From NCBI GenBank assembly GCA_018105865.1, contig CM030834.1:2648615-2712614 (forward strand): a stretch of 64,000 nt of DNA, read 5' to 3'. Of the stretch, positions 46,546 through 58,692 are shown piece by piece. Numbering within the stretch: position 1 is the stretch's first letter; every line of letters begins with the position of its first letter. The stretch comes from Metaphire vulgaris. Taxonomy: Eukaryota; Annelida; Clitellata; Crassiclitellata; Megascolecidae. The notes beneath the pieces are model-generated. The model was not told the DNA's origin. It did not search any database and worked only from the letters and a program-made list of their open reading frames with translations. A program made the position numbers and the translations under genes.

Positions 46546-48740
46546 TTGCCTACTTTCAAAGCACATTGTGCAGAGGCATTCGTTTCAATAAGAATACGTG
46601 ATAAGCATTTGAACTACAGATATCTATGTATGTTTCAAAATTCTTTGCCCTATTTCTGATTACCGCTGTCGGTATATCAATTTCTATTCTAATATTCATT
46701 ATAATTTCTAATTGGTTATGTTACTTGTTTTTTCTTGGTATTTCTCATTGCTTAAATCTTAACTATGAACCACATAAATCATATAAACCACATATAAATC
46801 ACATTAAAAACTTTAAGGTAGACTGATTTGGGGGGTATATAATTATACCAATATACACCCTCACCCGTCGCTATGCCTTTGTTCATTGGTAGAACATTAA
46901 CTATTTATGACAACTGGGGATCGAATATATTAGCCTCATGAATAAACAGGTAATGCTCATTAGGCCTTGGTTTGCAAGACGTCATGTAGGCCAACGCCAG
47001 CATGCAGGCAGTCATCAACCATGGCGTTGTTTAGTCATTAGGTAGAGGAATTGAACAATTAGCATATCTGAACTAAAATATAGGAACCACGATCTACGAC
47101 GGAAGTCATAATTACTTTAAATATGGGTTTGTAATTTAAGTAGAACGTCATTGTGGATAAGAGGACAACAAATACAAGCAAATTGTGATGTCATGTCAAT
47201 TCGCCTTCGTCACTTTGCGGCGGATGGCTGCAAAAATGGATTAATGATCTCCATCTTGATCTGTCTTGTACGATGCGTAATAGGCAGTTTCCAGAGAGAC
47301 CAGTAACTGTTAACGTCTTGATATTATCCATCCAAGATATCCTCAGACGTCCCCTGCCTCTGTTCCCTCCACCACTCCTCTGATCACGCTGCACTCGAGG
47401 GTGTCTTGTGGTTGTCTCATTATGTGTCCAAAAAACACAATTTCTTTGCTTTTATGTCATTCAGTAGTTGTTTTACTGAAAATTGCTGCCGTGATCAGCA
47501 ATTACATACAGAGCACCATAGTCTGAATAAAATATTCTTATAATTTCTTCGCGCCAAGAGCGGTTTACCAACTGCATTGTCATGCTATGATAAAAATGTG
47601 TAACTTACCACAATACCTGATGTGAGACAAGAGAATTTCAATTTGTTCATTGAAGGCATCTGTTAGCACTTGGGCCTATGCAAAATACTGCATGTAGGCC
47701 TACTGTAGCTGCAGAAATTACGAGCTGTCAACAAATGGAACGTTCAGTCAAGTTAATCAAAGAGCACAGACAAATGAAAAGGCCCTGATTCGTGGAACTG
47801 GGTACCTGTCAAAGCGACCATTCATTTCTTTCCAGTGGCGGGAACTACAAAAAACATACACAGATGCTCTTTGGTAAAGTGCACCAGAGGTTATTAGCCT
47901 AACCACAGTGCTCAAATGATGCTTCCAATTCCATCACTAAATGTGTGCGAGTTTCAGATTGGTAGGCCTACTTTATGGTCAGACCATGCAGTGGGAAAAG
48001 ACTGCAATATCCCCAGCTCTCCCTTTCTCCGCTTTCTAAACAAAGCAGAGTCGGCTTCCACAGGTGGGCCGAGGCAGGGAAAACTAGATAGGTCAATTTA
48101 GTAGTCCATGGCCGAGGCACCCTTTTTGACGGGGCCGTGTCCCTATTGATTGCAGGTCCTCAGTGGCCCCATACTTTAGTGCTCTCAGTCTAATCAACTA
48201 GACTAGTTTATGTTTATAAAAATTAGTTGGCCCATGCTTAGAAGTTGCCACCACAACCTCCCTCACCTACCAAATCCTGAAGCCGCCACTGAAAGAAAGG
48301 ACAAATTTTCAAGTAGTATAACCAGGAGATGTCATTCCCTTTTCCCGACAAATGCCCCCGCTGACGAACTTAGACGCATGAAATTTATGGAGATTTTGAA
48401 AATGAAACGAAAATGCCCGAATCACGCCACCTGGCGAACAATCTAAGAGACTTTCCACAGTGAAATAGATGAATGCAATGAAGAGGATCTATTTGAAGGA
48501 TTATGCTCAATGCAGCTTCATTTGTTTCTCTGAAAGTGTGCCTGATACATGCAAAACAAGCATATCAGGTGTCACCGATTGATCGCATCCATTGAGTTGC
48601 AATCGGGGTAAGGAAGCTGTTGACCAGTTGCGTAAATCAAGGAGCATAAGGCCGTTGTCCTGTTTCGCCAGGGCGGGGAATTTGCTCTAAATCTAGGGGT
48701 CTATCGCAACACTCAGATCAATACCCATCTCTTTTATTTT
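46546..48740. repeat. Duplicated 3' flank of lectin gene D
   Basis: Matches the flank of gene C (28927-31975) without the LINE and without the 118-bp element. It includes the RTE-like C-terminal remnant on the reverse strand at 47191-47420. No gene called. Confidence 0.7.
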
Positions 48741-48744
48741 AACA

Positions 48745-50181
48745 ACTTTAACTTTTTAGTTCTTCGCACGATTTGAGTGGGTCTATCTAAGCTTGGTCAA
48801 CAATTCTCTAGATGGCGCTGATTCCCGCTGAATGAGGCGTCTGCTTTCATCAGTCCATCAAAAGATAGACTTTAGGCATGGACTACTAGATACCTGGACA
48901 GTGAACTTAGGCTAGCATAATTTGACCGCCTTACCGCAGGGTCCGATGTTTAGTTGCTGTGCATTGTGTACTATGAGGAAAGAGTTATGCAAACTAGAAC
49001 TATATCTCAACCAAATATTGTCCAATTTTCAAATTTTTTGATTTATTTTGTTCCAAATACATTCCCCTATAACTGTGTCGTCCACCAAAGTTAGGTTGCC
49101 ACTCACGAAGTTTTGATGAACAGCTTGGAACAAAACATATTTCTTTTTAGAGGCAGGTTCTATTTCAGATTGTGGAATGTGGACCCTCATCCCAACTTCC
49201 TTTTTATTAATTTTTGCACGGATGATTTGAAAGAGGAATAAAAATGCAAAACATTGGTGCATACTTCATCTTTTTAGCTCTATAGTATCCGTGCAATTGT
49301 AAGTTGAAATAAATTCAAAATTACATGCAAATACACAGAACGCTGCATTTCTTCGGCCTTCTGATGTAGATTACCTTAGACAGTTGGCTGTCCACTTCAT
49401 TTAGTAGTCTATGCTTTAGGTAGTGCGAACGACTTCGTGGACCTATCGGTGATAGTCGATCGTCTTTGGCAATGAGTACTCTGGAGACGGTCTTCCTTCT
49501 ATGTAGATAGGTGGGGGAAGGGACAGTGGTGCCTTTGGAAATTGTGCCCTTCCAGCAATCAAATCAAATTATCTCTTTGTCTTGTCCTTTTTGCCGCTCC
49601 ATTCCTTACGGTCATTCGCATCTCATGGTCTCAAGAGAGATTTTAAGAGCTAGCATATTTTGCTTACCTTACAACACCGAGTATATTTTAGTTTCGTTTC
49701 TATTTCATCTTATGCCTCTTTAACTATGCCCGAGGGGCCGTGATCACTGATCAGTATACTAGTTACTTTGATTCACGTGATCGAGAACATAGATGTGCAT
49801 ATTGCATTTATATTGACTCAGGCTCTTCAAACACACATTTTAAAAATCCGTAATGCCTCATAACAATTGTCAGGCATAACTTGACCTCTACAATCTCTCC
49901 ATATGACTATAATTTCGGCGTAAGCAGTAGCACTGACACGAACGGCTATTATGTTTACGCAAATCTATTTTTCAACGGCAGATAGGCCTACAATCTCTCG
50001 GCCGCCATACAAGACGTTTAAGCATCCTAGCCAGCGACTCCAGCACATGACTAAGAGATAGTGAATGCAATGATGGATTGCATTTCTTCTCTCCGCTGTC
50101 ATTAATAAAGATATCAAGCACAGAGAACTTTCTACAGTAGTTCTGTTCGCAATTTAAAGCTGTATCGTTTGCGAAACAGTC
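48745..50181 (+). repeat. Upstream block of lectin gene E
   Basis: Homologous to the blocks before C and D, less disturbed than those before D. The last 90 bases (TCTACAGTAGTTCTGTTCG to GCGAAACAGTC) are almost the same as in B and C and probably hold the 5' UTR and core promoter; no clear TATA box. Confidence 0.7.
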
Positions 50182-50369
50182 ATGTCTTTTACCGTTGGTC
50201 TGTTTCTGCAGTTGTTGTTATCTGCATTTTGGTCAAACGCTCAAACGACGTCATCGGATCGAGACAAAGGCGAAGATTACGTCTCGAATCTCGAATACAT
50301 TTGGCAGTCTTTGGAGAAAATTCGACAAGATTTGGAGCATCAGAACTGTTCTCCTGATGGGTCTGTACA
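50182..50369 (+). CDS. Lectin gene E, exon 1 (signal peptide and stalk)
   Basis: MSFTVGLFLQLLLSAFW is a clear signal peptide. After it come SNAQTTSSDRDKGEDYVSN and LEYIWQSLEKIRQDLEHQN, a short amphipathic stalk with one cysteine. Two phase-2 donors are possible, after 50360 (GG|GTCTGT) or 50369 (CA|GTAGTT); the second is used here. The whole gene then encodes 263 residues (260 with the first donor): signal, stalk, neck and one C-type lectin domain, without a membrane anchor. It is the only copy in the window with all four exons open and in frame, so it is the reference for the family. Confidence 0.88.
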
Positions 50370-50997
50370 GTAGTTTTCATTATAATATATGGTTTTAAGT
50401 ATTCAACAGCAATAGCGAATGACTTGAAATGCAACTGACATTTGTAAAGTTATACAAGATGCTCTAATTCGACTCAATTTATATTCAGTGCGCCAGTTTT
50501 TCACACACTAGCATTAAAAAGCTCGGTTTAACTCCAAATTGCTACTCAATGTCCAGTTTCTAAATGCAGGCAAAAGAACTCTATTTAACTGATATAGTAA
50601 TAATGACTGAACATAATAAATGTTTTGCACTACATAATCTGAACAAAATAACAGATCTGCATGAACATTGAACAATTTCTCTTATTTTCCTGTTGATCAT
50701 TTTTAATAAGCAGCGGTTCTTAATATAGAGCATATTTTTTCATGGCCGCTTTGAATTGTATTTTGCTCTCAAATCAATCAAAATATGAATTACTTTCTCC
50801 TCTTCATGTTTCTGAAAAAATTCTCTCACCAGTAATAGTGCTGTAGATTACTATGTAATTGCAGTGACGAATTGGATGTTCTATTTTCATCTCCTCTATG
50901 AGGGACAGAATCACACTGCTTGTTTAATTGGCATCTACAAACCCGATATCTCATTGCTAATATTAATTAATGAAAACCATAATTAGACTATTTTTAG

Positions 50998-51126
50998 ATC
51001 GAAGAAAGTATCGCATCGAAGTGATTGTGAAGATAGAAACTCGACTTGTTCTGACATCCTCCTTTCCTTAGAGAAGACGAATCGCCTGCTAGAAAGTTTA
51101 GCAAATGAGAATCGTTCTGCAACTGG
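50998..51126 (+). CDS. Lectin gene E, exon 2 (neck)
   Basis: Acceptor tttttag, donor GG|GTTAGT, phase 2 on both sides. It reads SKKVSHRSDCEDRN, then DILLSLEKTNRLLESLANEN with leucines at heptad-like spacing. The first residues differ from the PKTARHRR of B, C and D. Confidence 0.86.
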
Positions 51127-52615
51127 GTTAGTCACATCTTAGGCAGATTTATTTTTAGGGAAGCCTTTATCAGGATACGCTAGACACAAAGGGCAAAGTT
51201 GAGTTAAACAAATTTAATAATTAGACCGTGGGTGCTACTCTATTAGTAACGGGTATTTATATTTTTAATGAATTTGAAATATTCCAAAATAACGACTTTA
51301 AGCGAGGCTAGTAAATTCCTGCCAAACCAGCTCACAGCATCACCATGTCGCGGAAGTGAATGGCAGAGTGGAGGATTTCCTGCGAGGGCTATTCCATCCT
51401 TGGCGAAGTTTCTTGCACCGAAGTACCACCTTGGGCGTTACATGAGTTGGGCAGGACCAGCAGGAACGCTGAAAACGTAGACAAATAATCGTATGAGCAA
51501 TGGTAACCATGAACTTCAGATCTGGAGGATGAGCGTCGGAGTAGTAACTGGAGACCGGAAAACGACCTCTTCGACAACGATGTAGTCAGTACTAGTCGCC
51601 CAATGTTCCAGAGAGGGCGGAATGATCTACACGACTCTACAATAGATCTATGTCTAAGTAGCACGTTTAAGGTTATGTAAACATCACGTTTTACAGACCA
51701 TTGAATCACGTGATAACCTAGACCTCGTGCCAGATTCTGTGTTCGTTCAAATGCATTTTTCGTTTCTACCAACCAAATCTAAGCAAGTCTACAGACAGAT
51801 GGAATCGAGAAACAGGCATTGTTATGCAACATTTTTGTGTTGCCCGATAATGTATAATGCTGTTTAATAAAAAAACGTTTGCTTATGATCTGTCACTTGA
51901 TAATGACGAAATACATGAAGAGAAAACATCTAGGCCTTATCATAAACCTCTGCTAGTTGGTTTCAAATGATCGTGTTACTGTATAGGCCCCATTTTATGT
52001 CTTATATACAGCTATCTATTTCATTTTATATTTGAGCTGCACTGTCTGTACAATTTGCTGAACTCCAAGAAAGTCGAGGTCATCGAATGCTTCTACATCA
52101 AACTTTTATAGCCGTGCATTAAAAGAATTTGTATTAAAGAGAAAATAAGTTGAAAATGATAAAAAAAATATATGGAGCACCTCAGTACCAACCTGGCTAG
52201 AAGGTTTTAATATGTAGTTAGACTAAGTGAAACTCTTCAACTAAGTTGAAAATTTTAAAAATAAACCTCTACAAAAGTTTAAACTACGAATACCAACAGT
52301 AGACATTCTGACCAATTCAGCGCAATGTACACTGTACACTGTACAGCCGGAGACGTTTAGGAATCTGCGTACAATGTGAAGTATACAGCTGTAATCATGT
52401 AATCATTGTTATTTATTTTGTATTTATTTTATTGGTATTTTGGTATCTATTTCGGCCTTGTTAATAATGAGAATTTGATGTTAAGAAACACCACAAAAGC
52501 CATGTCTTTTCCTCCTCGTACGCGCATTTGGCCTATTTTGTTCACCAGTGCTGCATTTTGTTGAAAACGTTGCTGGAAAATTCGATTAACTCAAAGCTCT
52601 TCTGCTTGCCTTCAG
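51127..52615 (+). other. Lectin gene E, intron 2
   Basis: The shortest intron 2 of the units. It carries the conserved block (about 51290-51650) but none of the element insertions of B, C or D; a deletion begins where they have the CAGTGGCGTAGCC element (51995). No gene inside. Confidence 0.75.
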
Positions 52616-52803
52616 CCATCGGTGTCCATCTGGATTTAACCACAGAGCTAAATCCGTCGATAAATGCTATGCAGTCGTCCTTCAGACAATGGATTGGGAC
52701 GCGGCTCAAGCAAGATGCAGAGCCCTGAATCCCAAAGCCCATCTGGTAGTTATCAACAGTCCACTGGAGAATCAAATTATCAGCGAGATACTGAACGAAT
52801 ACG
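52616..52803 (+). CDS. Lectin gene E, exon 3 (N-terminal half of C-type lectin domain)
   Basis: Acceptor cttcag, donor G|GTAAGA. It reads RCPSGFNHRAK, KCYAVVLQTMDWDAAQARC and HLVVINSPLENQIISEIL. Open. Closest to exon 3 of gene A, including the Tyr-Gly end. Confidence 0.88.
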
Positions 52804-53144
52804 GTAAGAATTGACTCGCTTGATTTATTTGAATAATGGCATAGTGGCAATAACCGTAATTGCATTTGCGTGGCATAAGCCTTAATTGACCAGCTTTATC
52901 CAGTTGGCGACCGGTGTGATATTGGCCTCAAGCTAAACTTTTCTTTGCGTATGGTTGCATCATTAATGTTTACTGCTTTGATTTTTAAGTCGCTGTAGGT
53001 AAGACAAGTGTAAGATTGCTACATTGATTGCTGCTTTGATTGAGTATATAGTGTATGAATCTATGTAAGTAGACTACGTGTAACCATAATGTTATCATTA
53101 GGTCGCTAAGCATTAGTTAATTCTTAGCATTGACAATTGGACCA

Positions 53145-53846
53145 AGAATACAATGCTATTACCGTGGCCCGGCTCCTGTCAGGAAATGCAACTTAACATG
53201 AAAGTGGAATGTAATAACAGAACCCCAATCCCCAAACACTTCCCCGAAGCCGACACAGTAATCACTAGGGAACAACTCGCCTTACTGAATCAAAACTGAA
53301 CAATGATTTCCTTTTCCAAATCAAATAAACATTTATTAATACGCAACTTAATTTAAACATACACCATCATGATTATTCCGGCTAGTAACGTTCATGACTG
53401 TTCCAGGTTAGTGACATTTGTTCAATCTTCTTAATTATAATTTCTGTCAAACTGAAGTGCGTACAGCTTAGAAATTGACTGTACAACTATAAATAAATAT
53501 ATGATCAACTTCTCCTTCGACGTGAATCAAGGACCAGAGTTTCGACTAGAAAGCGAAGCGAACGTCTGTCTTAAGTACTGCTTGATCAAGTTGCACGTTT
53601 CGTAGACGTGGAGTCGCCCACGTTCGCTCGTCGTAGCGGAATCGAACCTCTGCAGTGACGCCCTCGAGTTCTTGTTGACGTAGCGACGCCTTCGTAGCGA
53701 CGCCCTCTTAGTGACGCCCACGTTGTCGTAGCGCGGCGACGCTTTCGTTCTCCTGACGGCGCGGCGACGCCCTTGTTCTTCCGTCAGCGCGGCGACGCCC
53801 TTGTTCGAAATTCTCCAGAGCATCGCTTCGGACTGTTACATAGTGC
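53145..53846 (-). mobile_element. LTR-like segment in intron 3 of gene E
   Basis: On the reverse strand it begins TGTAACAGTCCGAAGCG, has a very GC-rich part with imperfect tandem units around GCGGCGACGCCC, a TATTTATAG box-like site, an AATAAA, and ends near GGTAATAGCA. That layout fits a solo LTR. I cannot find a matching 4-6 bp target duplication, and the left boundary is uncertain. It replaces the part of intron 3 that holds the minisatellites in C and D. Confidence 0.4.
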
Positions 53847-53941
53847 GCTGCTAAATGGTCGGAAAAACCTCAATTTGTGGACGACATACAAATTCTCTTA
53901 ATTAACATTCTGGGACCACTTTTCAGATTAGACATATAACT

Positions 53942-54066
53942 GGGGGCGGAAGATGGCAGAATGGGTTACGTGCTGGAGTGTCAGGCTGACGGAGCGGGTT
54001 CAAGTCCCGTTAGTGCCCCTAGTGGCTTTAACACAGGCAGTAATGCCTTCTAAGCCACTTTAAATC
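53942..54066 (+). mobile_element. tRNA-derived SINE, copy 2
   Basis: Same head (box A TGGCAGAATGG, box-B-like GGGTTCAAGTC) and body (GCCTTCTAAGCCACTTTA) as copy 1. The sequence around it (GACATATAAC to TTATTCAATCGG) is continuous in gene D (about 46098-46120), giving the empty site. Confidence 0.88.
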
Positions 54067-54200
54067 ATGCTAAGACCCAAACATTATTCAATCGGGTCCA
54101 AAATGTCGTAACTGTGTCTATTTTCTATTTTTAATTTCTTTTGTTCTGAGATTTAGACGAAATATTATTTTTCAAAATTCGGCCTTTTTCTCTTCTACAG

Positions 54201-54487
54201 ATTGTAACGGCTCTGAAGAATACAACTGGTTTTGGATTGGCGGCCGTCGACAAAATCTCGATGACTGCTCTTCTAGTTTTGTATGGAAGACGAATTCCAG
54301 AAATAACCAAGCCATCGTCTATTCCAACTTCTGTCCTGGCGAGCCAGATTGCAGCAGCCAATCACAAAACTGCATGACTATCGCCAAGGACTGTCATAGT
54401 GCAGAAGGTATAAGTGGATGGCAGGATGATTTCTGCTTATACACGTTTTGCCCAATTTGTGAAGTTGTGAGACTCGAACAACCATAG
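54201..54487 (+). CDS. Lectin gene E, exon 4 (C-terminal half of C-type lectin domain and stop)
   Basis: Acceptor ctacag, phase 1 entry after the Gly codon base of exon 3. It reads DCNGSEEYNWFWIGGRRQ, NFCPGEPDC, ISGWQDDFC and CPICEVVRLEQP to TAG. The sugar-site triplet is EPD, unlike EPN in A and B and EPS in C and D; WQD stands for WND. An AATAAA lies about 80 bases after the stop (54565-54570), a plausible polyadenylation signal. Confidence 0.9.
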
Positions 54488-54846
54488 TCCAAGGGAAGTC
54501 CGTGAATTAATTGCTTACTTTCAAAGTACAGCATGCAGTGGCATTCATTTCAATCAGACAACGTAATAAAACATTTGAACTACAGATATTTATGTAGGTC
54601 TCAAAATTCTCAGCCTTATTTCTGATTAGTGATTACCGCTGTCGGTATATCAATTTCTAATAGCCTATTCATTATAATTTCTAATTGATTATGTTACTTG
54701 TTTTTTCTTGGTATTTCTCGTTTCTTGTTCATTTGTAACACTGACAAGTTATGACAACCGGGAATCGAATATTAGCCTCATGAATAAACAGGTTTATTCA
54801 TGAGGCTCATTCAGCATCCTTGATTTGCAAGTAGCCATCAACCATG

Positions 54847-55125
54847 CACTAGCATCACTTCACGCTTTTATTGGGGGCGAGATAATTTGTTGGTCAATTT
54901 TCGCCAAATTTTGGCAAAGTTTTGGCATTTTTCGGGCCAATTTTGGAAAATTTTGGCAAATTTTGGCCAATTTTGAATTTTTTTGGACAATTTTGGCAAA
55001 TTTTGGACACTGTGACGATTTTTTGCTCATTTCACATGTATTTATTTATTTAATATATTATACATTATTTCTTCATTTCCTTGGTTGGCTACGGCCTCAT
55101 GCCCCTCCCCCAAATGACGCCCCTG
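54847..55125. mobile_element. Short element with AAATTTTGGC array
   Basis: The start CACTAGCATCACTTCACG corresponds to the CAATGGCGTCATTTCACAC start at 56283, and the end reads CAAATGACGCCCCTG. Flanks CAACCATG and CAAGCATG (7 of 8). The inside holds about eleven units of AAATTTTGGC type (54900-55010). Gene D has the empty site (about 47015). Confidence 0.85.
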
Positions 55126-55439
55126 CAAGCATGGCGTTGTCCAGTCATTAGATAGATACCAGGAACAATTAGCATATCTGTACTAAACTAGAGGAACCAC
55201 GATCTACGACGAAAGTCATAATTACTTCAAATATTGGCTTGTAATTTGAATGGGACGTCATTGTGGATAAGAGGAAAACAAATGCAAGCAAATTGCTGCC
55301 GTGATATGGAGATCAGCAATTATATAGCCTACAGCGGCATCATATTCTGAGTAATAAAATATTCTTATAATTTCTTCGCGCCAAGTCCGGTTTTCCAATT
55401 GCATTGTCATGCTATGATGAAAATATGCAACTTACCTCA

Positions 55440-55715
55440 ATACCTGATTGTCGGCGGCAGCTTCGTTCCTGTAATCGGGTCCAATTGGTCGTACCCCCTC
55501 CATCTAAGACAGTGAAATTTGGGGAGAGGTCTTTCACCCGGGGGAATCCCATCCTTTGGAACGAGCTGCCCGACTTTGTGACCAACGCGACTAGTCTCGA
55601 AATGTTCGCTACCAGACTTAAGACGCACTTGTTCAATATCTCATTTTAAGTGCAATGTGTAAAGCGCTCTTGATCTTGGCCTGCTGTGACTATAGCGCTA
55701 TATAAATTGGCTTAT

Positions 55716-55747
<32 letters not shown>
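55440..55747 (+). mobile_element. LINE 3' end (L2/CR1-type), plus strand
   Basis: Reads RQLRSCNRVQLVVPP, KFGERSFTRGNPILWNELPD and RLKTHLFNISF to a stop at 55649, then a short UTR with TATAGCGCTATATAAATTGG and a (TAAC)n tail at about 55718-55747. It interrupts the duplicated 3' flank of gene E: the flank reads ACTTACCTCAATACCTGA before and CCTGATGTGAGACA after. Confidence 0.82.
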
Positions 55748-56195
55748 CTGATGTGAGACATGAGGATTTCAATCTGTTTATGAAATGCATCTGTTATCAC
55801 TTGGTCCTATGCAAAATACTGCATCTACTGTAGCTGCAGAAATTACGAACTGGCAACAAATGGAACGCCCATGCAGTCGAGTTAATCGAGGAGCACAGAC
55901 AAATGAAAAGGCCCTGATTCGTGGAACTGGGCACCTGTCAAAGCGACCATTCATTTCTTTCCAGTGGCGGGAACTACAAAAACCCTACACAGATGCTCAC
56001 TGGTAAAGTGCACCAGAGGTTATTATCCTAACCACAGTGCTCAAATGATGCTTTCAATTTCTTCACTAAATGTGTGCGAGTTTCAGGGTGGTCAGACCAT
56101 GCAGTGGGAAAAGACTGCAATGTCCCCAGTTCTCTCTTCCTCCGCTTTTTAGAGAAAGAGGAGTCGGCTACTATTTGAGACAAGTGAATTCACCA
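55748..56195. repeat. Duplicated 3' flank of lectin gene E, truncated
   Basis: Matches 30870-31310 and 47610-48080. It breaks off near 56170. No gene. Confidence 0.7.
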
Positions 56196-56649
56196 CACTG
56201 ACACGTTTAAGGTTACGCGAACATCAATCACATCACATGCACTATTGCTTCATGCGATGACATAGTATAGGGCCTACAAACCAATGGCGTCATTTCACAC
56301 TTTTCTTGGGGGCGAGGGGGCATGCGACTTGAAAAGTTGACGACCTTTTTGCTCGTCATGATTAGTTACGACTGACATCAAGCACTCCTTTAGGGCTTTA
56401 GGGGCTGCTGACCTTTTTGCCCCCAAACCGTTTTTTTGTTTTTGTTGCACATTAATACATTATAAATTAATATTTTCATTTCTTGCCATGGGTTTGCTAT
56501 TAAACACTGCATGGGTTTAGGATAGTTTATCCCGTTCACTAACAGTGGTGGTGCTAAGTTTAATTAGGTCTGTGCACGTTCTGCCATTAATTAATTAATT
56601 TTTGGCCGCATCGAGGATTTTTCGTTCACGTTGGCGAAATAACCTCAGT

Positions 56650-56950
56650 CAGCGGTTCTCAACCCGTGGTCCGAGGGCCAAAAGTGGTTCGCAGCGGTGT
56701 GAAAGAAACGCAAATAAAAATTAGACATATATATTTTTCTATGTGAAAAATTTGAAAAGTGCGATAGGTAGAAAAAGGTCATCAGCACATTTTGCATGTT
56801 TTTGCATTTTCAAAGGTGAAAGTCTGACAAAAAAGTTCATCGCCGATTTTTAGGAGCAGATGACTAATCAATAATTATTGTCAGGTGGTCCGCAAGAAAT
56901 TTCTGAACTTCAAAAGTGGTCCGCGAGGGAACGGGGTCTGAGAACCACTG
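56650..56950. mobile_element. hAT-like element CAGCGGTTCTCAACC...GAGAACCACTG
   Basis: Inverted ends CAGCGGTTCTCAACC and GGTCTGAGAACCACTG, a widespread hAT-type end. Flanks ACCTCAGT and CCCTAAGT (6 of 8). GTGGTCCGCGAG blocks near each end. 301 bp. Confidence 0.88.
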
Positions 56951-57074
56951 CCCTAAGTTATGCGCGTCAACACTCATCTAGGCAGTTTCTTGTGACCGTT
57001 TCATTGGTCCACACTGCGAGAAAACAACGCAGTTGATGAAAGGGCATGAGCCTCGATGTATAATAGATATCATT

Positions 57075-57488
57075 GGGGGCTGTCCATTAATTACGTCAAC
57101 AATTTAAAGAGGGAGGGGGTTTGAAAAAGTTTGACAGTTGTTGACAGTGGGGAGGAGGAGGGTCAAGAGAAGTTGACGTCAACAATTTCACTTTTTACAA
57201 ATAATTAATCAAAAACTAGGAAATTTCATGAAATACTACTTATTATAATGGAAAAAAGCATGGCAAAAAAGGAAAGGTCATAACCATCACATTTTGACAC
57301 TCGACGAGCAAAAAAGAGAAAAAATGGTCACCATCGCAAAAATATTAACCTTGTTATTGGGACGTCATTGATCTGGGGGGTCAAAAGTTTTTGACGTAAT
57401 TATGGGGGGGTTAACTGAAAGTTGACAGTTGTTGACAGGGGGTTCAAAAATTGCCCAAAAATTGTTGGCATATTTAATTGACAGCCCC
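57075..57488. mobile_element. Short element GGGGGCTGTCCATTAATTACG...AATTGACAGCCCC
   Basis: The ends GGGGGCTGTCCATTAATTA and TTTAATTGACAGCCCC form an imperfect inverted repeat, with GTTGACAG motifs repeated inside. It interrupts the unit sequence between TATCATT and TTGGTTTTTTATC. I cannot assign the superfamily; the ends differ from the CAG families. Confidence 0.8.
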
Positions 57489-57544
57489 TTGGTTTTTTAT
57501 CTTATAATCATTTTTTCTATCCTATTTCATATTTGACCTGCACT

Positions 57545-58190
57545 CAGTGCTGTATCCAGGTCTGTTAGGGGAGGGGGATTCCTCCCCAAAAATCTCAAGA
57601 TCCCCCAAATACCAGCACTGGATTTTTGCATTGAACTGTGCCTCTTTACCCAAGCTGTCAGTTCCCCCCCCCAAGGCATGGGTCTGGGAAAACACTGCAC
57701 GCACTACCTTTAAAATTTCTATTTTCCATCTCTATGCTCTTTCCAGTGGCGTAGCCAGGATTTCCCGAAGGGGTTTATGATTTCCAACTTCGGAAAATCC
57801 TGAAAGAAGAAAAAAGGTTATGACTATGATTCCCATCATGATTCCTGAAAAGATCGTCAACTATTCATCACGGAAAATGTACGTGAAAAGCAAAAAGAAG
57901 GTTGTCAACCCTATTCTTTCTTTCGCCAGATGGTGATGGCAAATGAGTGCCTTGCATGAGAACACTAATTAACGGAATTATGTAGTGCTCGTATTTTATG
58001 TGAGTATTTGAGCATGTACCACTACAACTATACTATATTGATCCACAATAACAAAAATTTGGTCGGACAACCAAGGGGGGTTTAACCCCCCAAACCCGTA
58101 CAACTATGCAAAAATATTTTTCAGTGCTGAGATTTGGGGTGGGATTTGAGTTGGCTTTTTTTCGGTGGGGGGGGGCTGGATAAACACTGT
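57545..58190. mobile_element. CAGTGCTGTATCCAGG element with a nested CAGTGGCGTAGCC element
   Basis: Ends CAGTGCTGTATCCAGG (57545) and CTGGATAAACACTG (about 58174-58187) are inverted. A CAGTGGCGTAGCCAGG start lies at 57744 and its right part ends indistinctly near 58110. No clean target duplication for the outer element. Confidence 0.6.
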
Positions 58191-58690
58191 GCCCGAGGGC
58201 AAGGTATTTTTGTAATCGGTGGTTGTCATTTCACTACGACATGCATACATTCTGCCGGTCTTTTGTATTCAAACTTTTTATATCATTAAATCTAACAGAT
58301 ATTATTTCTTTTGTAAAGTAAGGGTATCTAAGTATAATAACTACACTACTATCATTAAATAGATACAAATTACAAGTAGTAAGTTGAACGTACAGTATGT
58401 CATAGGCCTACTTCTTCAAGATCTTTGTGGGCCATTTTACACCCCTTGGCGGGCCGGATTTGGCCCGGAGGCCGCCATATGAATGTCACTGTCAACATGT
58501 CTGAAGAATGCTGTTAATGTCCATGACGAAGGCGAAATACTGAAATGTATGTGTACGGTGACAACGGATTCCACCCATGCAGCCCTGATTCAAGCAGTTG
58601 AGCCTGGTTCTTCATAAATCAAGATCTTTGAACAGAAAGCTGAGGCACGACCAACTAGACACGGCCTTTGCCATAGTCTCACTGATATTG
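58191..58690. other. Intergenic stretch
   Basis: AT-rich with a short GGGCCGG/TTTGGCCCGG segment (58450-58475) that looks like a piece of the GGGCCGC family. No gene. Confidence 0.4.
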
Positions 58691-58692
58691 AA

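Larger units (their letters stand above)
56195..57545 (+). pseudogene. Relic of a sixth lectin unit (intron-2 part)
   Basis: ACACGTTTAAGGTTA near 56201, the TTGGTCCACACTGCGAGAAAA stretch near 57004, TTGATGAAA near 57033 and TTTCATATTTGACCTGCACT near 57527 follow the order of intron 2 in B and C (7540-8360, 23100-24040). No exon is left. Several elements sit inside, some given separately; another unassigned start, AATGGCGTCATTTCACAC, is at 56284. Confidence 0.6.
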
